A stretch of DNA of 64,000 nt, taken from contig QXCR01000003.1 of the NCBI GenBank assembly GCA_004380135.1, forward strand, positions 62,001 to 126,000, written 5' to 3'. Below are positions 23,395 to 32,376 of this stretch, in pieces. Positions within the stretch are counted from its first letter, which is position 1, and each line of letters opens with the position of its first letter. The DNA comes from Stemphylium vesicarium (taxonomy: Eukaryota > Ascomycota > Dothideomycetes > Pleosporales > Pleosporaceae). Both the position numbers and the translations under genes were made by a program. The notes under the pieces are model-generated. The model did no database searches. It saw nothing but the letters and a program-made list of their open reading frames with translations, and was not told the DNA's origin.

Positions 23395-26208
23395 ATGGCC
23401 ACGCTCAACACATCCAGCAACGGCCCAAACATCACGCGGAGCTACCAGAACGTCGTTAATGCTCCCGCTCCATCCGGCCCCCAAGCAAGCTCACCGACGT
23501 ATGCTCAATGGGCCGTCTTCACTGTCTCTGCCCCGCTTGTGAGCGCCTTCCAGCACGACAGCGGAAAGGAGAGCGTGTTGAAGGTCCAGAGCACTGGAGG
23601 TATGTGAATTGGATCCCAGCACTCTTCGCCCTTATGAGTGCTTCTGCCTTGGAGGCTGTATACCCAAGCTTGGGAGCTTGCTGTGCCATGATGAGGTGTC
23701 AGCCCGAGCTCGGGTGTCGGCACCTCACCGAGCAGGACACATTACGGGCAATCGAGGTCACAAAAGAGTAATGGCTGACTTTTCAAAGAGGGCGAGCTGC
23801 TTGACTTGGTCGATGAGTTTTCAGAGGGCCGCATTCAGTTCGCGTTCGTCAAGGTCAAGGACCCAAACACATCGCTGCCCAAGAATGTCCTGATAGCATG
23901 GGTAGGCTGAAGCCCGACATTGCGGGAAGCACAACACTAATTCATGCGCAGTGTGGTCAAGGCGTTCCAGAGCGGACAAAGGGCTACTTCGGCAGCCATC
24001 TCACAGTCGTTTCCAAGCTTCTTCATGTACGTTGGCCCGACCTCGATTCCTCACCGCTCACCATCTAATTGCACCAGGGATACCACGTACAAGTCACCGC
24101 TCGCTCCGATGACGACCTCAGCCCCGAGAAGATTGTGCAAAAGGTCGCCGATGCATCAGGCGCAAAGTACGGTGGCGGTCCAGACATTCCTGTATCAGGC
24201 GGCCCACCGCCCGTTGCGAAGAAGCCCGTTTTCACACCCAAATCAATAGGAGGCGGCGGCGCTGGTTTCAACCCATTGGGCCGCTCGCGCGAGCCTGCGC
24301 CAAAGGCAGCTGAAGATGCGGATGGCTGGGGAGCTGATGCCCCGCAGGTCTCCAGGTCGCAGCTTGAAAAGGTTGGCACCGCATACACGCCCACCAAGGT
24401 CAACATGGCCGAACTCACCGCCAAAAAGGACGAGTCCACATCCAACGACCGTCCGGAAGTTGTCAAGGGTGCATATCAACCAGTTGGAAAGGTCGACATT
24501 GCGGCTATCCGAGCTCAAGCAAAGGATGCCAAAGACGACCGACCCAGCGTAGTCAAGGGCGCATACGAGCCTGTTGGCAAGGTTGACATTGCGGCTATCC
24601 GCGCAAAGGCCCAAGCCGGTCCTCCAGAGTCTGCTCCAGCCCCTGCTGCACCAGCAGCTTCCAACAACGAGGAGGAGGAGGAGAGGCCAAAGTCGCTCGC
24701 CGAAAGGTCAGCTGCCTTCAAGGCGCAGCCCGAACGCCTTACCAGCATGCCAAAGCCAAAGGTCGCCAACAAGTTCGCCGGTGCGAGCGCATTCACAGGC
24801 ACCAAAGCACCGACACCAGGAGGATTTGGTGCGAAGCCCGCTGTTGCTGCGCCCATTGTGGGTGCAGCCAGCAAGACCTTCGCCGACGAGGGAGGCAAGA
24901 CGCCTGCACAGATCTGGGCCGAGAAGAAGGCAGCCCGAGGCGAGGCCGTCCCAGCGCCTGCTGTCGATGCCGGCAGCCGCCCGACTCCCCTTCAAAGCCA
25001 GCAGAGCGGAGGCGGTGGCTGGCAGAGCGGCTACTCTGGCAAGTCCTGGGCACCAGTACAGACCACCCGAACAGGCCAATCTGCCAGCAATCTCGAGGAG
25101 CAACGGACGGGTGGCGAGCCTCAAGCGGCGGAAGAGCCCGCTTCGCCTGCAGGCGGAGTTAACTCCCTCAAGGACCGTTTCGCAGGTGCTGTACCCATGG
25201 GAGCGCCAAGCTCTCGTCCTGTCCCTGAGCCTGAGGCGTCCAGCCCACCACCTCTTGACACCTCGAGCAAGCCGAACGCTGGCGTGAGGGGCGTTCCCAT
25301 GCCAGGCCTTCCCACCCGTCCCAAGGAACCAGAGTCGGAAGACGAGGATGTCCCAGCAACTCAGCACCAACGTATGCCCTCCCCACCAGCTGTACCTCGT
25401 AGCCCATCTCCCGAGCCTTCTGGGTCGCCTGTGCGCATTGCCATGCCCGTCGCTCGCGGAAAGGAGCCAGAAGAGATGTCTCCTGCCGAGGAGCGCGCCC
25501 CACCCATGCCTGCTCGTTCTCTAGACCAAGCAGCCCAGCAAGCCCGCGACGTTTCCCCAGAGCCACAGGTAGAGGCCAAGGACCCTGCTCGTGGTGCCGG
25601 TGCTGCTGTTGCAGCTGCCACTTTCGGTGCTGGCGCAGTAGGCGGTGCCGCCGTTGGCGCTGCCATGGCCTCTGGTCAGGACGACGACGACGAGCCCGCG
25701 GCCGCAGGGGGCTCTGGAAAGCGCGCGCTCATCCAATACGATTACGAGAAGGCCGAAGACAACGAGGTCGAGCTCCGCGATGGCGAGTATGTTACAGACA
25801 TCGACATGGTCGACGAGGATTGGTGGATGGGTACCAACTCCCAAGGCGATCGCGGTCTTTTCCCTGCCAACTACGTTGAGTTGGTCGAAGACGATGACGC
25901 GGGTGCTGCTGCCGCACCGCCAATGCCCGCGCACCCATCAGAGCCAGAGCCCGCGGCGGCACCACCACAACCTGCCGGTGGCTCAGGCCCTACAGCAACC
26001 GCTCTTTACGACTATGAGGCTGCAGAGGACAACGAACTGAGCTTCCCAGAAGGAGCCACTGTTACCGGACTTGTAAGCTCCCTTGGCTCTATTGCCTGAC
26101 TGTTCACTTACATGATTCTAGGAATTTCCCGATGAAGACTGGTGGCTCGGCAGCTACAACGGCCAATCGGGTCTCTTCCCCGCCAACTATGTTGAGCTTA
26201 ACGAGTAA
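23395..26208 (+). CDS. ABP1: Actin-binding protein Abp1 (ADF-H domain plus two SH3 domains)
   Basis: Five exons (23395-23599, 23789-23901, 23952-24026, 24078-26072, 26122-26208), 824 residues. The N-terminal ADF-H domain (about 5-145) is recognisable from YAQWAVFTVS, EGRIQFAFVKVKDPNTSLPKNV and TKGYFGSHLTVVSKLLHGYHV. A long disordered region follows. It holds a 30-residue tandem repeat around PVGKVDIAAIRA (residues about 266 and 296) and Pro-rich SH3-ligand stretches. Two SH3 domains close the protein: ALIQYDYEKAEDNEVEL...WWMGTNSQG (about 680-738) and TALYDYEAAEDNELSF...WWLGSYNGQSG (about 770-824). The last intron lies inside the second SH3. Abp1 binds F-actin at endocytic patches and activates Arp2/3. 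Yeast Abp1 has one SH3; two are seen here. Confidence 0.93.
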
Positions 26209-26841
26209 CGATGTGTTGAAAATAGCGACTAGCCTCCAGGACCGACTCCTGTTGCCTGATACGGGTACATGGGTCGCTCCATGTCGATGAGCTGGATTAC
26301 AAAAAGTATAGGTATTATAGCCGCAAATAAGAGTCCATCAATTTCGACCACATTCTTCATCCCTGAACTGTGGGTTTAATGGTCCTCCGGATGCCTGGAC
26401 CAGTAGTTATCTACGTACATGTATCAAGATTTTTGAACTTCATCATGCTGGTACCGAAAATTTGTTGTTACTCACTGCATATGACTGGACGCAATGTGTC
26501 GCCACGCTGCACCACATTCTTCGCCCAAAACGCGATACCACGGTATGTCAGAAGTCGACTACGTTCGGTTTGGTTATTGGAGGCAGCGTGGAACCACTGT
26601 CCATTTCTGTCCATTCCCAACCATGGATAGCTTGCGCACATTTCTGAATCTTTCACGAATGCTCTTCTGGAGTATAAAAGAGGTGTGATCCTTCCTCCCA
26701 CTCTCTCTCTTCTCACATTTTACACACCGAGTAGTTGCCCAGCACACAGAACAAGTCTACACACACAAACTGGTTTCGACATCGTAGTCTCCCAGATCCC
26801 AAAACACACACGATCAATCCGGCACCAACAGCACCGCAAAT
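26209..26841. other. Intergenic region with TATA box for the coiled-coil gene
   Basis: The first part should be the ABP1 3' untranslated region. Near the right end AGTATAAAAGAGG gives a good TATA box at about 26673-26680, some 165 bp before the next ATG, followed by a CT-rich initiator region (26695-26720). The rest holds only short frames. Confidence 0.5.
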
Positions 26842-27582
26842 ATGTTCGTCTCATCCATCGTGCGTTTCCTCGGCCCAATGACTGTCGCTACCGTCGCCAT
26901 CGTGTGCATCCTCACCTTCGGCCTCGTGCTCTTGGAGTACTTCGATCCCATCAAGCCCAAGCCCAAGACAACGACAAAGACCCAAGACGTAGTCGCCCGC
27001 TGGCAGGAAACAACAAAAGAACTTGCCAAAGTCCAATCTGAATTCACAAGTTTCAAATCTTCGTACATCCAGGCCGAGCACGAATGTGCAGACGCGGTAT
27101 CAGCACTAGACATGATGGAAGAGAAGCTTGAGAAATGCGAAAAGGATAATGAGACGTTAAGGAAGGAGGTTGCTGCTGCTTCTACTGCCGCCACGGCACA
27201 GGCAAAATATCCTGCCCATGACCACACCACATGCCCCAACTTCAAACTCCTCATCGCACAAAACCGCCGTCTAACCGGCGCCAACAATGACCAAGGCTGC
27301 AAAATCAATGACCAGGGCCGCACCATCGAAGACCTCAATCGCAGATGCGACGTCCTGTCCCGCACCTGCGACTCATGGAGGGCCAACAACACGGCTACAG
27401 TTCGCAGCATGCAAGCCACCATCGACGAGGTCAGGGGCGAGCTTGTGGAGGTGAACGCGAAGAATGAGCGCTTGACTTGCGATGTCAAGGAGTTGATCAG
27501 CAGCGTGGAGGAGCTTACAGCTGAGCAGCAGATTTGGGAGGAGGATTTGGTGGTTGTTGTTGTGAGGAAGGATAGGGTTTAG
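26842..27582 (+). CDS. Membrane-anchored coiled-coil protein of unknown function
   Basis: Single exon, 246 residues. A hydrophobic segment at about residues 8-32 (GPMTVATVAIVCILTFGLVLL) is followed by a short Pro/Lys linker. A long heptad-rich helix follows (about 48-115 and 150-235), with cysteines scattered in it (AEHECADAV, KLEKCEKDNE, TCPNFKLL). The topology suggests a single-pass membrane protein with a soluble coiled coil. No family is recognised. A TATA box and CT-rich leader upstream support real transcription. The following BTB gene has a TATA box in very similar sequence context. Confidence 0.65.
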   Translation: MFVSSIVRFLGPMTVATVAIVCILTFGLVLLEYFDPIKPKPKTTTKTQDVVARWQETTKELAKVQSEFTSFKSSYIQAEHECADAVSALDMMEEKLEKCEKDNETLRKEVAAASTAATAQAKYPAHDHTTCPNFKLLIAQNRRLTGANNDQGCKINDQGRTIEDLNRRCDVLSRTCDSWRANNTATVRSMQATIDEVRGELVEVNAKNERLTCDVKELISSVEELTAEQQIWEEDLVVVVVRKDRV

Positions 27583-28002
27583 GGGATTTTTCGGAGAGGT
27601 GATATTTCTGGAAGGGGGGTAGGGATGGAGGGGTTGTAGTTATCCTGCTACGTTATCGTTGGATTATCATGGGCTTCACTGGGATATCATATGCTGTACC
27701 ATTCACTGAGACTTTTGTCTAGTCGGGGCTTGTCGTTGGTGCCTTGCTTAGCTCTAGAATTTCCATTGGTCCAATGCAAAGGATTTTCGGAGCTGGTGCC
27801 TAACGCTCTTGTTTACGTGAAAGCGTTCTATGATGTGAATTTACTCACTTATTCACTCACTAGCGCCTCCCCTTGGAGTATATAAACAAGGCCTCCACCT
27901 TTCTACACCGAACAGTCACACCTTTCGGTTCAACAAGCCTTAGCTGACTCGTTCCATTGTCCGCCTTCTTTACCTAACGACGCTTACACCGCAACCGCGA
28001 GC
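27583..28002. promoter_or_regulatory. Promoter of the BTB gene with TATA box
   Basis: TATATAAA at 27879-27886 lies in the context CTTGGAGTATATAAACAAGGCC, about 120 bp before the ATG. It strongly resembles the TATA region of the gene upstream (TCTGGAGTATAAAAGAGG). A CT-rich leader follows. Confidence 0.5.
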
Positions 28003-28644
28003 ATGCCACCCAAGCGGAAGGGGAAAGCCCCAAAAGTCGTCAAGTAAGACTCTCCTACCTATTTCGTCACGCATGAAGTTCATATACTGACTGGTGATAG
28101 CGCCACCGTGGAGATCGGACCTCTATGCAGCAAGTACAAGGTCGAGAAAGCCTGCCTCACCGGTTCCTCCGAGCACTTTCGCGACGCCCTCAAGGACACA
28201 TCGAAAGAGGGTGTCGAAGAATTGTTGACGCTCACCGAGACTGAGCCGGAGACTTTCGACATATTCCTCGACTGGGTTGATACTGGTAAACTCCCGCTCT
28301 GAGAGAGGCGTCGTCCGCAGAAGGGAGAGGCAGCAGTTCTCCTAGCCGACGACCTCTTTCTTACCGCTTTGGCCAAGGCCTACGTGTTCGCGAATCGGTA
28401 CTTTGTTTCCGAATTCAAGGAAGCTGTCAACAACTACACCGTCAATATAGTCAAGGCCGAGCACATAGTCCCATGTTTCACCGCAGCTCAGTACCTTTTT
28501 GACAACTCACCAAGCGACAACAAGCTACTGACGTGCTTGCTGGACGCTACTTGCATGTACTGGGAGACTTCATTCGATGAGAACGATGGGGTCAAAGTTG
28601 GTGAGCGTTGTTCAGCCAAGCTCTTGTCCCGCTTTCTCCAGTAG
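28003..28644 (+). pseudogene. BTB/POZ-like protein interrupted by one in-frame TGA
   Basis: Two exons (28003-28043, 28101-28644) encode 194 residues if the stop is ignored. A basic start (MPPKRKGKAPKVV) precedes a BTB-type fold: VEIGPLCSKYKVEKACLTGSSEHFRDAL, then LTETEPETFDIFLDWVDTGKLPL. A TGA at 28300-28302 follows, and the same frame goes on with LADDLFLTALAKAYVFANRYF and NYTVNIVKAEHIV, which read as the rest of the domain. A CGA-to-TGA change would explain it. No intron of acceptable length removes the stop in frame. Either this is a recent nonsense pseudogene or a shortened protein of about 79 residues is made. Fungal BTB proteins of this small type are numerous and mostly uncharacterised. 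Confidence 0.7.
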
Positions 28645-29027
28645 TACTCCAAAAATGTTAGCGAGGGAAAGGAGGGTAACTGGTAGAGCATGGATCTGGA
28701 CCCTTGCGACTATCACGAACATGCGTCCGACGAAGACCAGGAGGCATGCCAAGAGGCGTACCTTGAGACAGTCTCATCACTGTCACATGCAGGGGAAGAG
28801 CGAAAAAGATTGAATTGAGATTTAGAAGTAGAGAGGGGTAGATTGAGAAGGATTAAAATTGGGGGGTGGAGACTACACAGAAGCTCAACGCAGCTCAAGG
28901 GTCGCGGAAAACTTGCCGGTGTATCACGTGTAACCCCAGGGTACACCAGTGACGGAACTTCAAAGAAGCTAAAATTCGACATGACTCTGATTTCCACTCC
29001 AACTCCCTTCGTGCCGTACCCATCCAT
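28645..29027. other. Convergent intergenic region
   Basis: 383 bp between the BTB gene and the convergent unknown gene on the minus strand. It contains only short frames and presumably both 3' ends. Confidence 0.4.
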
Positions 29028-29843
29028 TCACTTCATCATATCCATCAAAGTCGCAGCCCAAAACCTCTGTCCCGCCTCCGTCGGCCCGCCACCGCGCATC
29101 TCTTCACAAGGCTCACAATAACAGCACGCATTCAGCGCAGCCATGTAGCCTCTTGCGCACCTCTGCACCTTGGCCCGATACTCTTCCACAGCCTCGTCCG
29201 GCGTCTTGTCAAGCGGGCAATTGGGCGTGCGCTGCGCAACCTTCCAGACTCCACACAATGAGAACTTCTTGTTACGAAACTTTTCCCGCCAATTATTTCC
29301 CTCGCGAAGAGGCTTCACACCGAACCGATCCAGCTGGTGTTTCTGCATATGGAATAGACCGATGATGTCAGAACCATCGATTCACATCCAGTTACCACGC
29401 ACGTCTTTGAAGCGTTCAGGTGAAGGCACAGTTATTGCGAGTTTTTGGGGCAGTCGAGGGCCATCCTTGATCGTACCGACAGGCGGTACGTCATCTGAAG
29501 GAGGAATCGTCGCGTTTAGTCCTGCTTGCTCGTTACATCGGAGTAGAGCCCGCCTCACGATGTGTTCGTCGTCGACGCCTCGGTTGGCTTTCTCGTTTGT
29601 CAGCATCCGTCGTAAGTAGCCGAAGCGCTCATCGTCCGTTCTGTCGTCGTTCGTTTGCTTGACGGTGCGCCCGCTATGTTTGCCCGTCTTGAGGTAGCGG
29701 CGATATGGATCGTTTTTGATCATTTGGCCGGCCTCGGGATCCTCGTTTTGGAGGTATTCTGCGGAAATATCATAAGCTGTTGATCGGCTGATGGGGTTCG
29801 GGGATTGGCTGTACGCTGTCTTTGGTGTTCTTTCAGGCGGCAT
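29028..29843 (-). CDS. Unknown protein, two exons
   Basis: Exons 29843-29403 and 29342-29028 give 251 residues. The intron (60 bp) uses the donor GTGCGT and acceptor ATGCAG; it joins PSPERFKD to KHQLDRFGVKPLRE in frame. The N-terminal half is polar (MPPERTPKTAYSQSP, AYDISAEYLQNEDPEAGQM). The C-terminal half has cysteines (KKFSLCGVW, NCPLDKT, QRCARGY, NACCYCEPCEEM), the last cluster looking like a metal-binding or disulfide knot. No family recognised. The frame also extends upstream to 30023 with further ATGs. I chose the ATG at 29843 because the upstream part reads like a leader. Confidence 0.6.
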
Positions 29844-30642
29844 GGTGATGTCTGTCGCTGGCGTGACCTTTGGCTGCGTTGTAGAGAAGAAAGGAAGAAG
29901 GAAAGGGGCTGAAAGATTTTGCGCTTTATAATTAATCATAATCACCCTGGCTGACGTTGACAAAGACCACGGCCGTCGCACCAACTCTAGGGAGCCAATC
30001 ACAGGGCGCGAAACCCTATACATTTCTCAATGTCGAGAGTTGAAGTTGGGAGAGTTCATTTCGGAAAGGGCGTCGGAAATTCGGAATTCGGAAGCATATA
30101 TCCAGGTCTCTGCTTGAGGTCCTTGCTTTCTTCCATCTGTTTCCATCTCCTTGCACGCCGCCAAGGCGAGCTTTTGCGCCATTCTGTTTCCCTTAGGGGA
30201 GTTATCTCTAAGTGACTAGTAGGAAGGTGGTGAGAGTCGTGCCGATGGCTCGCGGTGCTTATACAGCACGATAAGTATAATGCGCAGTAACCTTCTACAC
30301 TCTAGCTCGACATCCTGTGCGCAACTAACGTCCGTTTAAACATTTACCCCTACTACACAGTGGTTATACAATCTGCCGCTACAGCATCGAAGTCACTCAC
30401 AAGGAGGATTCAATGTTTACCCTTACAGATATTATCCGAAAAAAAAACACTTCGAGGACGAAGGTCGGACATTGAGGCTGACGACGCGCCGAAGTCATGG
30501 AACTCGGGAGAGTCATAGCGCGTAGTGATGACCAGCTCAAAAAGTGTCATAAAAGATGGATTACTTCAATACTTACGTCTCATAATATCCATCCTCTTCC
30601 CTATCGACAAAGCAAAATCAGCAAGTCCCAGATATCCGGAGC
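29844..30642. other. Divergent intergenic region
   Basis: 800 bp upstream of both the unknown gene (-) and the secreted propeller gene (+). A TATA-like CATAAAAG at about 30548-30555 lies roughly 90 bp before the ATG at 30643. Nothing else is assigned. Confidence 0.4.
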
Positions 30643-31725
30643 ATGTTCTCCCGCTGCGTTGTTGCAGCCCTGAGCGCCGCATGCCTCGCCGGCGCGTTCG
30701 CTCCTGGCCTTGAAGTAGTCTACGACCTCGATCTCGCAACCCAAGGCATCGCGTTCTCATCCGATGGACGGAAGTTCCTAATGCAAAGATACTCTCTCAC
30801 CGACCCTCCGCGCGCAGTCGAGCTTCTAGACGACAACTCAACAGTGCTGTACCCCAACGCCGCATGGAACTCCTACAACTCAAGTGACAGCACCTCGGAT
30901 CCAGCAAAGACATTCGTCAGCCTCGATGGTGCCCGCATTGGGCCTGATGGACGCTACTGGCTAGTGGACGGAGGATCTCAGGGCCTTAACCGCTCCACCA
31001 AGCTCATCGGTATTAACCTTTCCAACGACACGATTGACAAGCTTTACTACCTCGACGACATCAAGGCGTCCAACAGCGGCATCGATGACGTCCGATTCGG
31101 GCCATCCGGTGACGTCGCATACTTGAGTGATACGGCTGGAGCACTACTTGTCCTCAACATGACAACTGGCGACGGAGTCCGGGTACTAGTCGACGACCCC
31201 ACAGCCGTGGCATGGTATCCGATGATGTACAATCATACCCTCGTTCCAGGCTACGGCGCTGCTGGAAGCACACTTGCGGTTGGTCTTGATCAGATGGAAG
31301 TCTCGCCCGATGGCGTGTGGTTCTACTACCAGCCTTGCAACGGCGGCTTGTTCAAGATCAAGACAGCTTTGGTTGACGCGACCTTGACAAACTCCACACT
31401 AGCTGCTAGCCTGGGCGACTATGCTGAGACTGTCGCGCTGACTCCCAGCACAGGCGGCTCTGCAATTGACGGCGATGGTAATCTCTACTTCAGTGACACC
31501 ACGTTGCTTGCTATCTGGAAGGTCACGCCTGATGGCTATGCGTCTATCTTGGTCCAGGATGATGCCCTGGTTTGGACGGATCAGATGTGGGTTACTTCCG
31601 ACAAGAAGCTGTGGCTTCCTGCTTCGCAGATGCGACCAGGTGGAGACGGGCTCATGGCTTCAAGCCCCAACTACATCTTCACCTACCCTATTGATGCTGG
31701 GCCCTCTCCCATTGACCATGCTTGA
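30643..31725 (+). CDS. Secreted beta-propeller of the yellow/major royal jelly or SMP-30 type
   Basis: Single exon, 360 residues. A signal peptide is visible (MFSRCVVAALSAACLAGAFA, cleavage about residue 19). The mature part has repeated blade-like motifs: GIAFSSDGRKFL, ARIGPDGRYWLVDGG, IDDVRFGPSGDVAYLSD, MEVSPDGVWFYYQP, GSAIDGDGNLYFSDT and AIWKVTPDGYASIL. Several Asn-X-Ser/Thr sites (NSTV, NRST, NDT, NMT, NST) fit a secreted glycoprotein. The GNLYFSDTTLLAIWKV stretch resembles fungal yellow/MRJP proteins. Gluconolactonase-like six-blade enzymes are the alternative. Substrate unknown. Next to a secreted esterase, so it may be part of an extracellular enzyme set. Confidence 0.75.
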   Translation: MFSRCVVAALSAACLAGAFAPGLEVVYDLDLATQGIAFSSDGRKFLMQRYSLTDPPRAVELLDDNSTVLYPNAAWNSYNSSDSTSDPAKTFVSLDGARIGPDGRYWLVDGGSQGLNRSTKLIGINLSNDTIDKLYYLDDIKASNSGIDDVRFGPSGDVAYLSDTAGALLVLNMTTGDGVRVLVDDPTAVAWYPMMYNHTLVPGYGAAGSTLAVGLDQMEVSPDGVWFYYQPCNGGLFKIKTALVDATLTNSTLAASLGDYAETVALTPSTGGSAIDGDGNLYFSDTTLLAIWKVTPDGYASILVQDDALVWTDQMWVTSDKKLWLPASQMRPGGDGLMASSPNYIFTYPIDAGPSPIDHA

Positions 31726-32376
31726 TTTGGTTCATCATTTGTGGATTACATCATCGGCATCAGAACTATGTAGTTATTAGCGAGGTTATATAATCAGGGG
31801 CAGTAGGTCTTTGGAGCCTGGATAGATCAAAAGAAGATATTCGCCAAGACTAGTAAAATCCTGTCATCTACTGAAGATTCTCCATTCATTCGACTGTGCT
31901 TCTCTCTGAATTAATCCACCAACCCCGGCTTAAATTAGATTTCCTCGTACCTGGATATCAAATGTTGAACTCAGACAGAACGTAAGGCAATGGCGAGCGC
32001 TGAGACTCGTTCGTTCTATCTTTTTTCAATCGTAATGCGAGTCGCGAATCCTCGCATACTAGAGATTTGAACACCTCATGTATTTGCCAAGCACAGACAT
32101 AAAGGGCATTGGCACTTTCGCGCACGATTGCAATAAATTGCCGTCTTATGCGAAGCTGTTCTGTAATGATGACCCCACTAACGACTTTTACTACAGGCAA
32201 ACATATGTACATGACTTTTGGAACCCATTGGTTCTTGCATAATATCATTTATTGTCTAGTCAAGTCTACGTGTATACAAATATGAAGTTTTGAGTCCCCC
32301 GAAATGCTCATCTAAATCTACTAAGCGACTCCATCACAGCACTCACCCAACAGCCACAGAAGCAAACCCGACAACC
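31726..32376. other. Convergent intergenic region
   Basis: 651 bp between the stops of the propeller and esterase genes. AT-rich with short frames only. Probably two 3' untranslated regions. Confidence 0.4.

Noticed and set aside
28284..28320. A 35-nt intron removing the TGA of the BTB gene
   Set aside because: GTAAAC...CCGCAG is too short for this genome's introns (about 45 nt or more) and its removal shifts the frame.
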